NCBI RefSeq assembly: GCF_023273855.1
Contig: NZ_CP096884.1
Span: forward strand, 682,001 to 746,000
DNA: 64,000 nucleotides
DNA from: Seonamhaeicola sp. ML3
Lineage (GTDB): Bacteria > Bacteroidota > Bacteroidia > Flavobacteriales > Flavobacteriaceae
Direction: 5' to 3'
Shown here piece by piece: positions 24,511 to 33,087 of this stretch. Positions within the stretch are counted from its first letter, which is position 1. Each line of letters opens with the position of its first letter. The notes beneath the pieces were generated by a model that was not told where the DNA came from, did no database searches, and saw nothing but the letters and a program-made list of their open reading frames with translations. The translations under genes and the position numbers were made by a program.

Positions 24511-25194
24511 ATGTATAAAGATGTAGTTATTAAATCATTCGAAAAGGCGGAAAAAGAGATTCATGGAAAAACTACTACCAATAATATTTCCGAACATATC
24601 TCTAATTCCTTGCTAGATGACTTTCAACACCAACTAAGCGGAAGAAGACTTCGTACATTTTATAAGGATTCACTATCGGACACTGAAAACGACATCAGCA
24701 TTTATTCAAGTCATATAAATGCTTTGGCTAATTATTTAGGCTATAAGGATTATGAGGATTTTTTAAGGAGTAACATCTCCCATAACGAGGGTAAAGAAAA
24801 AAACAAACTCACAAATTTATTAAAGGATAATAAAATCGGCTTAATCATTGGTACAACTGTACTTTTATTGGTCTATTTCCTCAACACCTTCAATAAACAA
24901 AGATGGATGACATGGCAAAAAACGGAATATGTTGAAGTAGATTTTGACGCCCGAAAATATTCGAAGGGCATCTTAAAGTTATACGATTCTAATATTATAG
25001 ATAATTTAAGAAAAATTGAAGCTGACTGTGAAACGAAAATTTTTGATGAGAATAAGGAAGCCGTTTTATGGTATGGCAAAAATAAAGTGGGGGAATATGA
25101 ATTTTTTAATGATGTTGGCAAACATCCGGAAACTGGAAAAACCCTAAAAGCGGTAACGCCTTATATGTTTAAAAAATATATCTGCCCTGATTAA
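24511..25194 (+). CDS. Single-pass membrane protein, unknown
   Basis: A 227-residue protein. The N-terminal 90 residues carry a pattern seen in many flavobacterial proteins (SGRRLRTFYKDSLSD, then HINALANYLGYKDYEDFL), which may be a small helical DNA-binding or signalling domain. A transmembrane helix spans about 108-127 (KIGLIIGTTVLLLVYFLNTF). The outer part (130-227) has no known motif. It is transcribed away from the two-component operon across a region with inverted repeats and has no downstream partner. The function is unknown; a membrane-bound regulator is possible. Confidence 0.65.
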   Translation: MYKDVVIKSFEKAEKEIHGKTTTNNISEHISNSLLDDFQHQLSGRRLRTFYKDSLSDTENDISIYSSHINALANYLGYKDYEDFLRSNISHNEGKEKNKLTNLLKDNKIGLIIGTTVLLLVYFLNTFNKQRWMTWQKTEYVEVDFDARKYSKGILKLYDSNIIDNLRKIEADCETKIFDENKEAVLWYGKNKVGEYEFFNDVGKHPETGKTLKAVTPYMFKKYICPD

Positions 25195-25580
25195 TAAATT
25201 ATTTTTCATTTTAGAATTTACACAGTTCGACCTAACTGAAAGTTTCTTGCAAAACCTTGTAACAACACCATCAACAAAAATCAACGATCTATTTACGCGA
25301 AATCACAAGAAAACACCAGTTTTATGATTATAGAAATAATCAAATCAACATAACATCAACAAAAAACCAACAAAAAATCAACAACTTTTTTATGATTAGA
25401 ATTGTAATCAAAAAAGTGAAATGTTGAAAAACGGTGTAAAAAGTTGCGTGAAATGATGGGTAAAATTGTGCAAAATGGCGTGTGAAATTGCCTAAAACTG
25501 GGTGAAATTGGGTGTTATATGGGGTATAATTGGGTAAAATTGTGCAAAATGGCGCGTAAAATTGCGTAAAACAGGGTATT
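25195..25580. repeat. Gene-free repeat-rich region next to the recombinase operon
   Basis: Two 46-base direct repeats, 25458-25503 and 25532-25577, differ at four positions and share their first 23 bases exactly (both begin GGGTAAAATTGTGCAAAATG). Around them are many shorter TGAAATTG/TAAAATTG units. Upstream are two imperfect palindromes of the form TTTTATGATTA...TAATCAAA (about 25319 and 25388) joined by CAACAAAAAA-type runs. No gene is visible. I infer a recombination or attachment region, or iteron-like protein-binding sites, for the adjacent recombinase pair. Confidence 0.6.
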
Positions 25581-26279
25581 CTATTCCACTTTAAAAACCT
25601 TCTTTAATAATTCCTTTCTTGCATCTTCTTTGGTCAACAAAGGTTCCTTGCGCTTTCTGGTGGTTTTTTCACTTGGACTTGCAGATTCTGGTAATTTAAG
25701 CTTAGGCACTATTATAGGTTTTTGAATTTTATCCACCTTTCTGGCAAAATCTTGGAAATAAGTTTCCACGAATTCATGGGTATTTAAATTTTTCTTGGGA
25801 ATGGATGTCTTGAGCGGAAAAAATTCCTTTATCAACTTTTCAAAGTGGCTTTTGGAACTAATATGTTGCATTTGAAAAATACTGGAAACGGCTTCATCCG
25901 CATTCAAATGGTTTTCATAATTCTTGTAGAACCAATCAGCAATATAAAAATGAAGTTCCGCTAAACCATAATAGTCTTCCAATGCATATTGAAACTCTTG
26001 TTCGCTGAGTTCATGCTTGTGTTCAAAAAGTGCCAGAATGTTATTTTCCAGTTTGCCAGCTTTTACCAGAAGTTGCGATTTCCTTTCCTTGTTATGAGGA
26101 ATTGGCCCTTCATGGTAATCGATAACATGTACCAGATTAAATGGAATATCTTGATTTAACAGCTTTATCATACCCAAAGTCTCAGGACTGATATCCTTAT
26201 CTGGTATGTAGAAGTAGAATTCCACAAGGATGTTACCCATTAAATTGCTCCGAAGCTCTGTCAACGTCTTTTTACTCAT
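25581..26279 (-). CDS. Protein coupled to the recombinase, unknown function
   Basis: A 232-residue protein from the ATG at 26279 (MSKKTLTELRSN). This ATG lies inside the end of the recombinase gene (8-nt overlap, ATGAGTAA), a typical coupled start; an ATG at 26348 would give a long unlikely overlap. The chain has no signal or membrane segment, is mixed helical, and ends in a strongly basic tail (TTRKRKEPLLTKEDARKELLKK). I know no family. By position it may be a recombination accessory or directionality factor, but it is larger than usual excisionases. Confidence 0.6.
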   Translation of the reverse strand: MSKKTLTELRSNLMGNILVEFYFYIPDKDISPETLGMIKLLNQDIPFNLVHVIDYHEGPIPHNKERKSQLLVKAGKLENNILALFEHKHELSEQEFQYALEDYYGLAELHFYIADWFYKNYENHLNADEAVSSIFQMQHISSKSHFEKLIKEFFPLKTSIPKKNLNTHEFVETYFQDFARKVDKIQKPIIVPKLKLPESASPSEKTTRKRKEPLLTKEDARKELLKKVFKVE

Positions 26280-27684
26280 CTTCTTTTTTAAACAATTCTG
26301 AATAATCCTCTGGCAAATAAGCATCCATATCCCTAAGATATTTATCAAGGGCAGCCATGGTTCTATGGCCCGTGATGGTCATAAGCTTGCTCTTGGCTTC
26401 AAAAGGCGGAGCGTCCTTCAATAAAACCCTGTAAAGCTTGGTAGCGAAGGTATGCCTAAAACTATATAGCCCATATTCCCTTCCGAGCCCGAACGGTTTC
26501 TTGACATCCTCCCTAAACCTTTCCGAGAAGACTTGTCGCTTGTGGTTTTCATCGGCATCCCACTTACCACCTATTTTATCTGGAGTAAATAAATAGTCAT
26601 CGGCATTAAATTTAGATAGATCTGGTAATTCATCCCACAATATTTTAGGTATAATCTTGACCCTTGAAGCTCCACCTTTAGCAATATATTGGAAGGTTTT
26701 GTTATTTTGGTCTATATCCTTAATCTGAATCCTACAGACTTCTATAGGCCTTAAAAAATTATACGATACAAATTTGATGAACAGCAACAGTACAGGATCG
26801 CTTTTCTCCAAGTGGTCAAAAATAGCCTCTTGCTCCTGCATGGTATACCGCTTATGCATCTTCGGTTTGGACTTCAGTTTCGGTATTTTTTGCAAGAAGT
26901 TGGATTGTACTATATCATTATCCGCAAGCACTCCCACCAGGCTGCTTAGTTCCGTTCTATAATTGTTCCTGTACCTAGCAGAGTTTTTTATACTGATATG
27001 GTTCAAAAATGACACAAAGACAACTTTATCAAGCTGTTTAATGAATTTGATTTCGGGGCACTCTTTACCCTGCCACTCCAGAAAGTTTTTGACCTTATGC
27101 TTGTAGTCTATTATAGTCCTAGGGCTTACAACGTTCGATTTTAGCTTCAAAGCAAAATCAAAAGCCTCCCTAAGGGGCATTCCCAAGTTTTCCGGCTTTG
27201 TGGTTTCTTGCACTTCATGCACTTCTTCTTGTACTTTTGCTTGCACTCCTGGCACATTTTCTGGCACCAGCCCTGGTACCTGTTCTTGTGCTTTACCTGG
27301 CACCTGTTCTGGCGAAACTTGTGGAATTTCTTGTGGTCTGCTTTCCTGCTTCGCATAAAGCTTGTTAAATAGGGCTGCATTATCCTCAAAAGGATTGAAG
27401 CCTTGCTTTAGTAGATCGTGCAAGACCCTACGGTATACGGACAGTACTTCCATACGTTCTCCCTTAGTCTTGTACTTGTGCGCACATCCATAAAAGGGTG
27501 TTACCCGTTTCATCTTCCCTGTTTCGGGATGTCTAAATGAAAAATACACGTACCAGCGCTTGTTAAGGTCGCCATTGGCCATATGGATTTTAGGGATAGA
27601 ATAATTTTTCTTTTGGGACAAATCGTATGCACTTTCGTATTCAGAAACGTATGCAAAAGTAAGAATTTGTTTCAAGCTGAGCAT
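26272..27684 (-). CDS. Tyrosine recombinase / integrase
   Basis: A 470-residue protein. An N-terminal arm domain (about 25-65, NKRWYVYFSFRHPETGKMKRV) is followed by a Pro/Gln/Glu-rich linker with repeated QVPG/NVPG units (about 115-165), a SAM-like core-binding domain (about 165-275) and the catalytic domain. Catalytic positions seen: Arg in NFLRPIEVCRI, RHTFATKLY (the usual first His of HxxR is Tyr here, YSFRH), and GHRTMAALDKYL with the nucleophilic Tyr. The given start lies directly after the tRNA-fMet terminator T-tract, with no room for a leader; a later start (for example Met35 at 27582) would cut the arm domain. It is likely responsible for integration at the tRNA. Confidence 0.88.
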   Translation of the reverse strand: MLSLKQILTFAYVSEYESAYDLSQKKNYSIPKIHMANGDLNKRWYVYFSFRHPETGKMKRVTPFYGCAHKYKTKGERMEVLSVYRRVLHDLLKQGFNPFEDNAALFNKLYAKQESRPQEIPQVSPEQVPGKAQEQVPGLVPENVPGVQAKVQEEVHEVQETTKPENLGMPLREAFDFALKLKSNVVSPRTIIDYKHKVKNFLEWQGKECPEIKFIKQLDKVVFVSFLNHISIKNSARYRNNYRTELSSLVGVLADNDIVQSNFLQKIPKLKSKPKMHKRYTMQEQEAIFDHLEKSDPVLLLFIKFVSYNFLRPIEVCRIQIKDIDQNNKTFQYIAKGGASRVKIIPKILWDELPDLSKFNADDYLFTPDKIGGKWDADENHKRQVFSERFREDVKKPFGLGREYGLYSFRHTFATKLYRVLLKDAPPFEAKSKLMTITGHRTMAALDKYLRDMDAYLPEDYSELFKKEDE

Positions 27685-27715
27685 AAAAAAACGGTTAAGG
27701 AAAACCTAAACCGTT
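27684..27715 (-). terminator. Terminator of tRNA-fMet, abutting the recombinase start
   Basis: AACGGTTAAGG (27690-27700) and CCTAAACCGTT (27705-27715) form an 11-bp stem with one mismatch and an AAAA loop, followed on the minus strand by seven T residues. The last T is immediately followed by the recombinase ATG. Confidence 0.85.
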
Positions 27716-27739
27716 GAATTTGCTGGACTTTTGTCTTAG

Positions 27740-27812
<73 letters not shown>

Positions 27813-27823
27813 ATATTGGACAG

Positions 27824-27856
27824 CAAATATACAACCCTTTTTAGATTTAACAACAA
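27824..27856 (-). promoter_or_regulatory. Bacteroidota-type promoter of tRNA-fMet
   Basis: On the minus strand TATATTTG (27831-27824), matching TAnnTTTG, follows TTGTTG (27856-27851) after 19 nt, the usual -33/-7 arrangement for the Bacteroidota primary sigma factor. The tRNA begins 11 nt downstream. Confidence 0.8.
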
Positions 27857-27872
27857 TTAATATCGAAAAAAA

Positions 27873-28055
27873 TTATTGCTCGATGCTAACCGCTTGAAAA
27901 TCTTGAATCTCGCCTTCACAAAAGGTTACAGTTATTTGAATTGGATTACAACAAACTTCGCAATCTTCTATGTATCGCTGCTCTAAAACCGAAGTATCAA
28001 TGAGCATAGAAATAGATTCCCAACAGTATGGACACGTAAAATAATGTTCATTCAT
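27873..28055 (-). CDS. CPXCG motif-containing cysteine-rich protein
   Basis: A 60-residue protein from the ATG at 28055 (MNEHYFTCPYCW); the in-frame ATG at 28082 lies in the preceding terminator. Two zinc-knuckle-like pairs, CPYCWES and CEVCCNPI, are separated by 28 residues, the layout of the CPXCG family widespread in Bacteroidota and Proteobacteria. The C-terminus is acidic. No function is established. It is a stand-alone gene just upstream of the tRNA. Confidence 0.85.
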   Translation of the reverse strand: MNEHYFTCPYCWESISMLIDTSVLEQRYIEDCEVCCNPIQITVTFCEGEIQDFQAVSIEQ

Positions 28056-28063
28056 AGCGTTAA

Positions 28064-28093
28064 AATAAAAAAAAGCGACCAAAAAGGTCGCTT
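28064..28093 (-). terminator. Terminator of the leucine-rich repeat gene
   Basis: AAGCGACC (28073-28080), loop AAAAA, GGTCGCTT (28086-28093); on the minus strand followed by an eight-T run. It lies about 40 nt beyond the leucine-rich repeat gene stop. Confidence 0.85.
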
Positions 28094-28133
28094 AACAACT
28101 AACTAACTATAAAACTTTATACGTGATAAAAAT

Positions 28134-28955
28134 TTATTCTTTTTCTATATCTAATACGGCAGTAGCGTTTGTGTTAATCGACATAATCCCTGGAGGATTT
28201 TTGCCAGACACACTAATGTATTCTTGTTTAAGATTATTATCGCTGACCATTACAGTATTCAATTTTGTTAAATTCACAATCTCTATCGGCAAATCTCCAG
28301 TAAGATTATTTGAAGATAATAATAACTCTTCTAAGTTACCCAATTGTGCAATCTCAGTTGGTATTTCACCTTCTAGCTTATTGTCCATCAAGCTAAGTTT
28401 TTGAAGCTTTGACAGTGCATTGATGTTCGTTGGTATAGTTCCTGTTAAAAAATTACTTCCAAGCAAAAGCTCTTTAAGATTGGTTAATTCCATTAACTCT
28501 GTTGGAATGTCTCCAGATAATTTATTACTGTATAATTTTAGAGATTGTAATTTCTTTAATTCTGATAATTCTGAAGGAATGTTCCCCTCTAAGGCATTCA
28601 TAAACAACTCTAAAGAGGTTAACTCTTTCAAATTACTTAACGAAGCAGGAATAACTCCTGATATTTTATTAAAACCTAAGTTTAATTTTTTAAGGTTTGT
28701 AAGTGTCCCTATTTCCTGTGGCAACTCACCTTGTAAGTTATTGAAAGGTAAGTTTAATTCAACAATGCTATTGTTTTCAATTGTAACACCATACCAAGTA
28801 GAAACATCGGCACCTAAGTCCCAAGAAGCGTTCCATTGGTCTCCATTAGTTGAATTATAAAATGCAATAAGGGCTTCTTTTTCTGAAGAAGAGATACTTG
28901 CAAACGAGTACGCAGTAGTAAATAAACATACTGCTATTAGTTTTAAGGTTTTCAT
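28134..28955 (-). CDS. Secreted leucine-rich repeat protein
   Basis: A 273-residue protein from the ATG at 28955 (MKTLKLIAVCLFTTAYSFAS), which starts a signal peptide; the ATG at 29018 adds an unrelated leader. An N-terminal cap (LIAFYNSTNGDQWNASWDLG) is followed by about eight plant-type LRR units of 23-24 residues (LxxLxxLxLxxNxLxGxIPxEL), as in receptor-like LRR proteins, common among secreted flavobacterial proteins. No C-terminal sorting domain of the type IX secretion kind is evident. It probably binds other proteins at the surface or outside; the ligand is unknown. Confidence 0.88.
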   Translation of the reverse strand: MKTLKLIAVCLFTTAYSFASISSSEKEALIAFYNSTNGDQWNASWDLGADVSTWYGVTIENNSIVELNLPFNNLQGELPQEIGTLTNLKKLNLGFNKISGVIPASLSNLKELTSLELFMNALEGNIPSELSELKKLQSLKLYSNKLSGDIPTELMELTNLKELLLGSNFLTGTIPTNINALSKLQKLSLMDNKLEGEIPTEIAQLGNLEELLLSSNNLTGDLPIEIVNLTKLNTVMVSDNNLKQEYISVSGKNPPGIMSINTNATAVLDIEKE

Positions 28956-29053
28956 TGTTAGAATAGATTTGGGATTAATTCTAGTACGAAAATAACCTAA
29001 AACAGGATTAAAAACCACTTTAATCGATGAAATACATATATTTTTAACAATTG

Positions 29054-30964
29054 TTACTCGTTAAACTGCTCAATTTCCTCATGAACGGCCTCCCATTTTT
29101 CCATTAAAGCATCTAAATCAGACTTTTTCTTATGGTAATTATCGAAAAAATTTGATTGAGAAGTTACCTCTTCATAATTAATTTCCAACTCTAAATCTAT
29201 GGCTTTAATTTCATTTTCGAGCGTATTAATTTGGGCCTCAACATTGCTCAATTTATTATTCAGGGATTTTAGCTTTTTTTGCTCTTCGTAAGTTCTTTTC
29301 TCTTTCTTTTTAGGTTCATCTTTTACAACTGTTCTTTTCTCAACCTCTCGTAAACTTTCAACCTTTCTTTGCTCTAGGTAATAATCTATATCCCCTAAAT
29401 ACTCTTTGATGTTATGGTCTTTAAACTCATATACTTTATTGGTTAGGCCTTGCAAAAAGTCCCTATCGTGAGACACTAATATCAAAGTGCCTTCATAACG
29501 CTTCAGGGCTTCTTTAAGAACATTTTTAGATTTAATATCTAGGTGGTTGGTAGGCTCATCCATAATCAACACATTAAAAGGCTGTAACATCAATTTAGCC
29601 AAAGCCAATCGGTTTCGTTCCCCACCAGATAGTACTCTAACATATTTTTCAACCTCGTCTCCCCTAAAAAGAAAAGATCCCAAAATATCTCTAACCTTAC
29701 TTCTATTGGTTTCATTAGCAGCATCAATCATGGTATCTAAAACCGTTTTGTTGCCATCTAAATATTCGGCTTGATTTTGAGCAAAATAACCCAGTTGTAC
29801 ATTATGCCCCAACTTTAAACCACCCTGATACTTTATATCTCCAACAATGATTTTAGCCAAAGTAGATTTTCCTTGTCCATTTTGACCCACAAAAGCCGTT
29901 TTGCTATCGCGTTCTATATGTAAATCGATTTTTCTAAGAACTTCTTTATCACCGTAGTTTTTTGAGACGCTTTCTGCCTCTACAACAACTTTACCAGGTG
30001 TAATTGAAACTGGAAAATTAAGTGTCATCACACTATTGTCGTCTTCATCTACTTCTATACGTTCAATCTTATCCAATTTCTTTATAAGCGATTGGGCCAT
30101 TGAAGCCTTTGAGGCCTTTGCCCGGAACTTCTCAATAAGTTTCTCGGTGTGTTCTATCTGCTTCTGCTGATTTTTTTGTGAAGCCAACTGTTGTGTTCGT
30201 ATTTCCTCTCGAAGTACCAAGTATTTTGAATAGGGTTTTGGGTAATCGTAAATTCTTCCCAAAGAAATTTCAATAGTCCTATTGGTTACATTATCCAAGA
30301 ACATTTTATCGTGCGATACAATAACCACAGCTCCTGCATAATTCTTCAAAAAGTTTTCTAACCAAATTATAGACTCAATATCCAAATGGTTTGTTGGCTC
30401 ATCGAGTAACAGCACATCATTACTCTGCAGAAGTAACTTAGCCAACTCTATACGCATACGCCAACCACCAGAAAACGTATCGGTTAGTTTATTAAAATCT
30501 TCACGTTGAAAACCTAAGCCTTGTAAAATCTTTTCGGTGTCACCTTGATAATTATAGCCCCCTAAAATTTCATATTGATGTTGTAACTCGTTAATATCTA
30601 TCATTAATTGGTTATAACCCTCACTTTCATAGTCGGTACGTTCAGACAACTGTGTATTAATAGATTCCATTTGAGCTTCCATTACCTTAATTTCGGTAAA
30701 AGCTTCATAAGATTCCTCAAGCACGGTTCTTCCAAAATGAAAATCGATATCTTGTTTTAGAAACCCTATTTTCAATGCTTTATCTGTTGCAATCTGCCCT
30801 GAATCTGGTTCCAGTTCTTTAGACAAAATCTTGAGCATGGTTGATTTACCGGCACCATTTTTTCCGATAAGCCCAACCCGATCCCCATTGCCTAACTTAA
30901 AGGTAATATCCTCGAATAGGTACTCCCCTTGAAATGAAATAGATAAATTGTGAATGTTAAGCAT
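29054..30964 (-). CDS. ABC-F family ATP-binding protein
   Basis: A 636-residue soluble protein with two ABC ATPase domains and no membrane segment. First domain: Walker A GKNGAGKST, signature FSGGWRMR, Walker B LLLDEPTNHLD. The second repeats these as GQNGQGKST, LSGGERNR and LIMDEPTNHLD. A linker of about 70 charged residues lies between them, and a coiled-coil C-terminal tail (EKRTYEEQKKLKSLNNKLS) resembles the Uup type. ABC-F proteins act on ribosomes. This is a housekeeping form; nothing marks it as an antibiotic-resistance version. Confidence 0.93.
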   Translation of the reverse strand: MLNIHNLSISFQGEYLFEDITFKLGNGDRVGLIGKNGAGKSTMLKILSKELEPDSGQIATDKALKIGFLKQDIDFHFGRTVLEESYEAFTEIKVMEAQMESINTQLSERTDYESEGYNQLMIDINELQHQYEILGGYNYQGDTEKILQGLGFQREDFNKLTDTFSGGWRMRIELAKLLLQSNDVLLLDEPTNHLDIESIIWLENFLKNYAGAVVIVSHDKMFLDNVTNRTIEISLGRIYDYPKPYSKYLVLREEIRTQQLASQKNQQKQIEHTEKLIEKFRAKASKASMAQSLIKKLDKIERIEVDEDDNSVMTLNFPVSITPGKVVVEAESVSKNYGDKEVLRKIDLHIERDSKTAFVGQNGQGKSTLAKIIVGDIKYQGGLKLGHNVQLGYFAQNQAEYLDGNKTVLDTMIDAANETNRSKVRDILGSFLFRGDEVEKYVRVLSGGERNRLALAKLMLQPFNVLIMDEPTNHLDIKSKNVLKEALKRYEGTLILVSHDRDFLQGLTNKVYEFKDHNIKEYLGDIDYYLEQRKVESLREVEKRTVVKDEPKKKEKRTYEEQKKLKSLNNKLSNVEAQINTLENEIKAIDLELEINYEEVTSQSNFFDNYHKKKSDLDALMEKWEAVHEEIEQFNE

Positions 30965-31005
30965 AGAAATGTGACTTTAGTTACAAATTTTAAAACAATA
31001 TCAAC

Positions 31006-31013
31006 TAATTTTG
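31006..31013 (+). promoter_or_regulatory. -7 promoter box of the DUF983 gene
   Basis: TAATTTTG matches TAnnTTTG, 34 nt upstream of the DUF983 start and in the divergent gap next to the ABC-F gene. Confidence 0.5.
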
Positions 31014-31047
31014 TTTTTATAACGGAAGCAAAAATACATTAAATTAA

Positions 31048-31431
31048 ATGTTTAAAAAAGGAACAAAACTATACAGTATTTTAACGGGCAGTTGTCCTAA
31101 ATGCCACCAAGAATCGATGTATACAAACAAAAATGCCTATGCTATCTCCGAAACACTTAAAATCAATGAACGTTGTTCGCACTGTGGTACCAAATACCGT
31201 ATTGAACCTTCATTTTTTTATGGCGCCATGTATGTAAGTTATGCTGTAGGTGTAGCCTTTGCTGTTGCCGCTTTTATAATTAGTTATGTCTTCTTTGAAA
31301 CTAGTTTAAAAGTCACCTTTATTTCTATTGTTGGAACATTAGTTGTATTTATGCCCGTAATAATGCGACTTTCTAGAAATATCTGGATCAACTTTTTTAT
31401 GCACTACGACAAGGACATAATTAAGAAATAA
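31048..31431 (+). CDS. DUF983 membrane protein
   Basis: A 127-residue protein. The N-terminal zinc-ribbon-like pairs CPKC and CSHC are about 30 residues apart, followed by the conserved RIEPSFFYGAMYVSYA segment and two transmembrane helices (about 60-86 and 90-110). This is the DUF983 layout; the family has no proven function, though members neighbour respiratory genes in some bacteria. Start and -7 box are consistent. The downstream gene follows after 47 nt. Confidence 0.85.
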   Translation: MFKKGTKLYSILTGSCPKCHQESMYTNKNAYAISETLKINERCSHCGTKYRIEPSFFYGAMYVSYAVGVAFAVAAFIISYVFFETSLKVTFISIVGTLVVFMPVIMRLSRNIWINFFMHYDKDIIKK

Positions 31432-31478
31432 TTTACTATATTGTGGGTATATCTTACAATAAAGTAAACTATTTCTAA

Positions 31479-31943
31479 ATGAAAAACTTCTTATGTATCG
31501 TGTTTTTTGCTTTTGCCTTAAACACATTCGGTCAAGATTTCGCTACACTTCAAAATTATGAATTCAAATCGGTTGAAAGTTACAAGACCCAAGAGAGTGA
31601 AGTCTTAAAATGCGCCAATTATTTATTCGGTAATCCAGCCGATAGTTCTGAATTGAATCGCTTAATTAGTGCCCAATTTATTATGAAATGGATGGAAGGA
31701 ACACCAGACTATACTTTTAGCATTGACCAAAAAGCTATGGAACTTACTAAAGGAAGTACTGACCTGTTAGGATTATATTTAGCCGCTATGAGTAAAACAG
31801 TCCTTGAAAAACCAGATACAAAACTGAGTAACGATGAAATATATAATGCTTCTGAAAATCTTCTTGTCACTTATTGTAGTAACAAAGCAAACAATATAAA
31901 ACCCTCCAAACACATTAAAAAATTACTTAAAAGCAAAAAGTAG
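31479..31943 (+). CDS. Secreted protein of unknown function
   Basis: A 154-residue protein with a signal peptide (MKNFLCIVFFAFALNTFGQ, cleavage before DF). The mature part is mostly helical with no cysteine pairs beyond two single ones, contains LKCANYLFGNPADSSELNRL and ends in a lysine-rich tail. It looks like a conserved flavobacterial periplasmic protein. I recognise no named family. It is convergent with the FAD oxidoreductase gene, separated from it by 4 nt. Confidence 0.7.
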   Translation: MKNFLCIVFFAFALNTFGQDFATLQNYEFKSVESYKTQESEVLKCANYLFGNPADSSELNRLISAQFIMKWMEGTPDYTFSIDQKAMELTKGSTDLLGLYLAAMSKTVLEKPDTKLSNDEIYNASENLLVTYCSNKANNIKPSKHIKKLLKSKK

Positions 31944-31947
31944 CTAG

Positions 31948-32988
31948 TTAAAACCTAGCAATATCGACCTCTTTATCTAGGGGCATGTTGTGCTCGATAT
32001 AATTATAAAGCTGTTTTGCTGCATAAGGGCCAATCATCACCCCTCTTGTACCCAAACCATTTAACAGAAACATATTTTTGTAATCCTTGTGGTGACCAAC
32101 AAGCGGCCTTCTGTCTTTTACGGTAGGCCTTACTCCAGCAACTTGATTAACTACTTCGAAGGGACATGTTATGAGCCTCTCTAATTTAGATAAGAGTTCG
32201 TTTTTTCCTTTAGCGGACACATTATTTGTTAAATCTTGCCATTCGTAAGTAGCCCCTACGATATAGTGATCGTTTTCTAAGGGAATCAAAAATGCAGCCG
32301 ATTTTAAAACAACATCTAGTTTTAGTTCAGGCGCATGAATAATCAATAATTCCCCTTTTGCGGGAACTAAAGGCATGTTTTTAAAAAACGGATTACACTG
32401 TATACCAAAACCTTCGGAAAACACAATATATTTGGCTTCAATGTTATTATATTTTACAACATTAGGCTCAACGACCAGAGCGTCATAATCAATCCGTTCT
32501 TCTAATAACCTTTTGCTTTCTTGAAGAAAAACTTTATACTTGGCAATTAGTGTTTTTGTATCAATCCGCCCTGTTTCGAGTACTTTACCAAAACCAAAAG
32601 GCGCTTCTATACTTGGATTTGTATTCTTTATAATTTCATCTGAAAGATAGGGCTTAAGCAAAGGTTTATCTGCAGCTATAAACCAATTGTTTTGTTCTTC
32701 GGTTGAGGCAAATTTTCGATACACTGGAATTTTATAATCCAGTTTTACATTTAAAAGTTTTTCGAGAGTAGCGTATATAGGTAATGCAATTCCTAATTGC
32801 TCTTTAGCTTTCCAAACTCCGGTGAAACGTTTAAGTACCACAGGATTGTAGAGCCCTCCGGCTACGACCGAAGACTTCTGCGAACCATCATCAAAAACCA
32901 CAAAACTTTTATTGTGCGCTCTTAACTGTTCACAAAAATTAATACCAGCCAATCCTGCGCCTACCACAATGTAATCTACTTGCTGCAT
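31948..32988 (-). CDS. FAD-dependent oxidoreductase (DAO family)
   Basis: A 346-residue protein. The N-terminal dinucleotide site VDYIVVGAGLAGINFCEQL, followed by the second-strand acid FVVFDD, marks an FAD-binding Rossmann fold; the C-terminal GVRPTVKDRRPLVGHH and LNGLGTRGVMIGPYAA are characteristic of D-amino-acid oxidase/glycine oxidase-like enzymes. It has no signal peptide, so it is cytoplasmic. The substrate cannot be read from the sequence. It lies beyond the gldN terminator and is probably transcribed separately. Confidence 0.88.
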   Translation of the reverse strand: MQQVDYIVVGAGLAGINFCEQLRAHNKSFVVFDDGSQKSSVVAGGLYNPVVLKRFTGVWKAKEQLGIALPIYATLEKLLNVKLDYKIPVYRKFASTEEQNNWFIAADKPLLKPYLSDEIIKNTNPSIEAPFGFGKVLETGRIDTKTLIAKYKVFLQESKRLLEERIDYDALVVEPNVVKYNNIEAKYIVFSEGFGIQCNPFFKNMPLVPAKGELLIIHAPELKLDVVLKSAAFLIPLENDHYIVGATYEWQDLTNNVSAKGKNELLSKLERLITCPFEVVNQVAGVRPTVKDRRPLVGHHKDYKNMFLLNGLGTRGVMIGPYAAKQLYNYIEHNMPLDKEVDIARF

Positions 32989-33039
32989 ACTGCGAAGATA
33001 TAAAACGGATTACTGCCAAAACATAAATGGCAAAAAATA

Positions 33040-33066
33040 AAAACGCCCACTTAAAAAGTGAGCGTT
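33040..33066 (-). terminator. Terminator after gldN
   Basis: AACGCCCACTT (33042-33052) and AAGTGAGCGTT (33056-33066), an 11-bp stem with one mismatch, end the gldKLMN transcript. The flanking A and T runs on both sides could make it work in either direction. Confidence 0.75.
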
Positions 33067-33087
33067 TTTTGTTTTATTGGATGTGAA

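Noticed and set aside
25380-25580. Possible CRISPR array
   Set aside because: The repeats are few, irregular in length and spacing, and partly overlap; no cas genes are nearby.
27200-27330. Short tandem DNA repeats suggesting an array
   Set aside because: They encode the QVPG/NVPG linker of the recombinase in frame and so are coding low-complexity sequence.
29054-30964. ABC-F protein as an antibiotic resistance gene
   Set aside because: The layout is that of housekeeping Uup-type members; no resistance-specific linker can be recognised.
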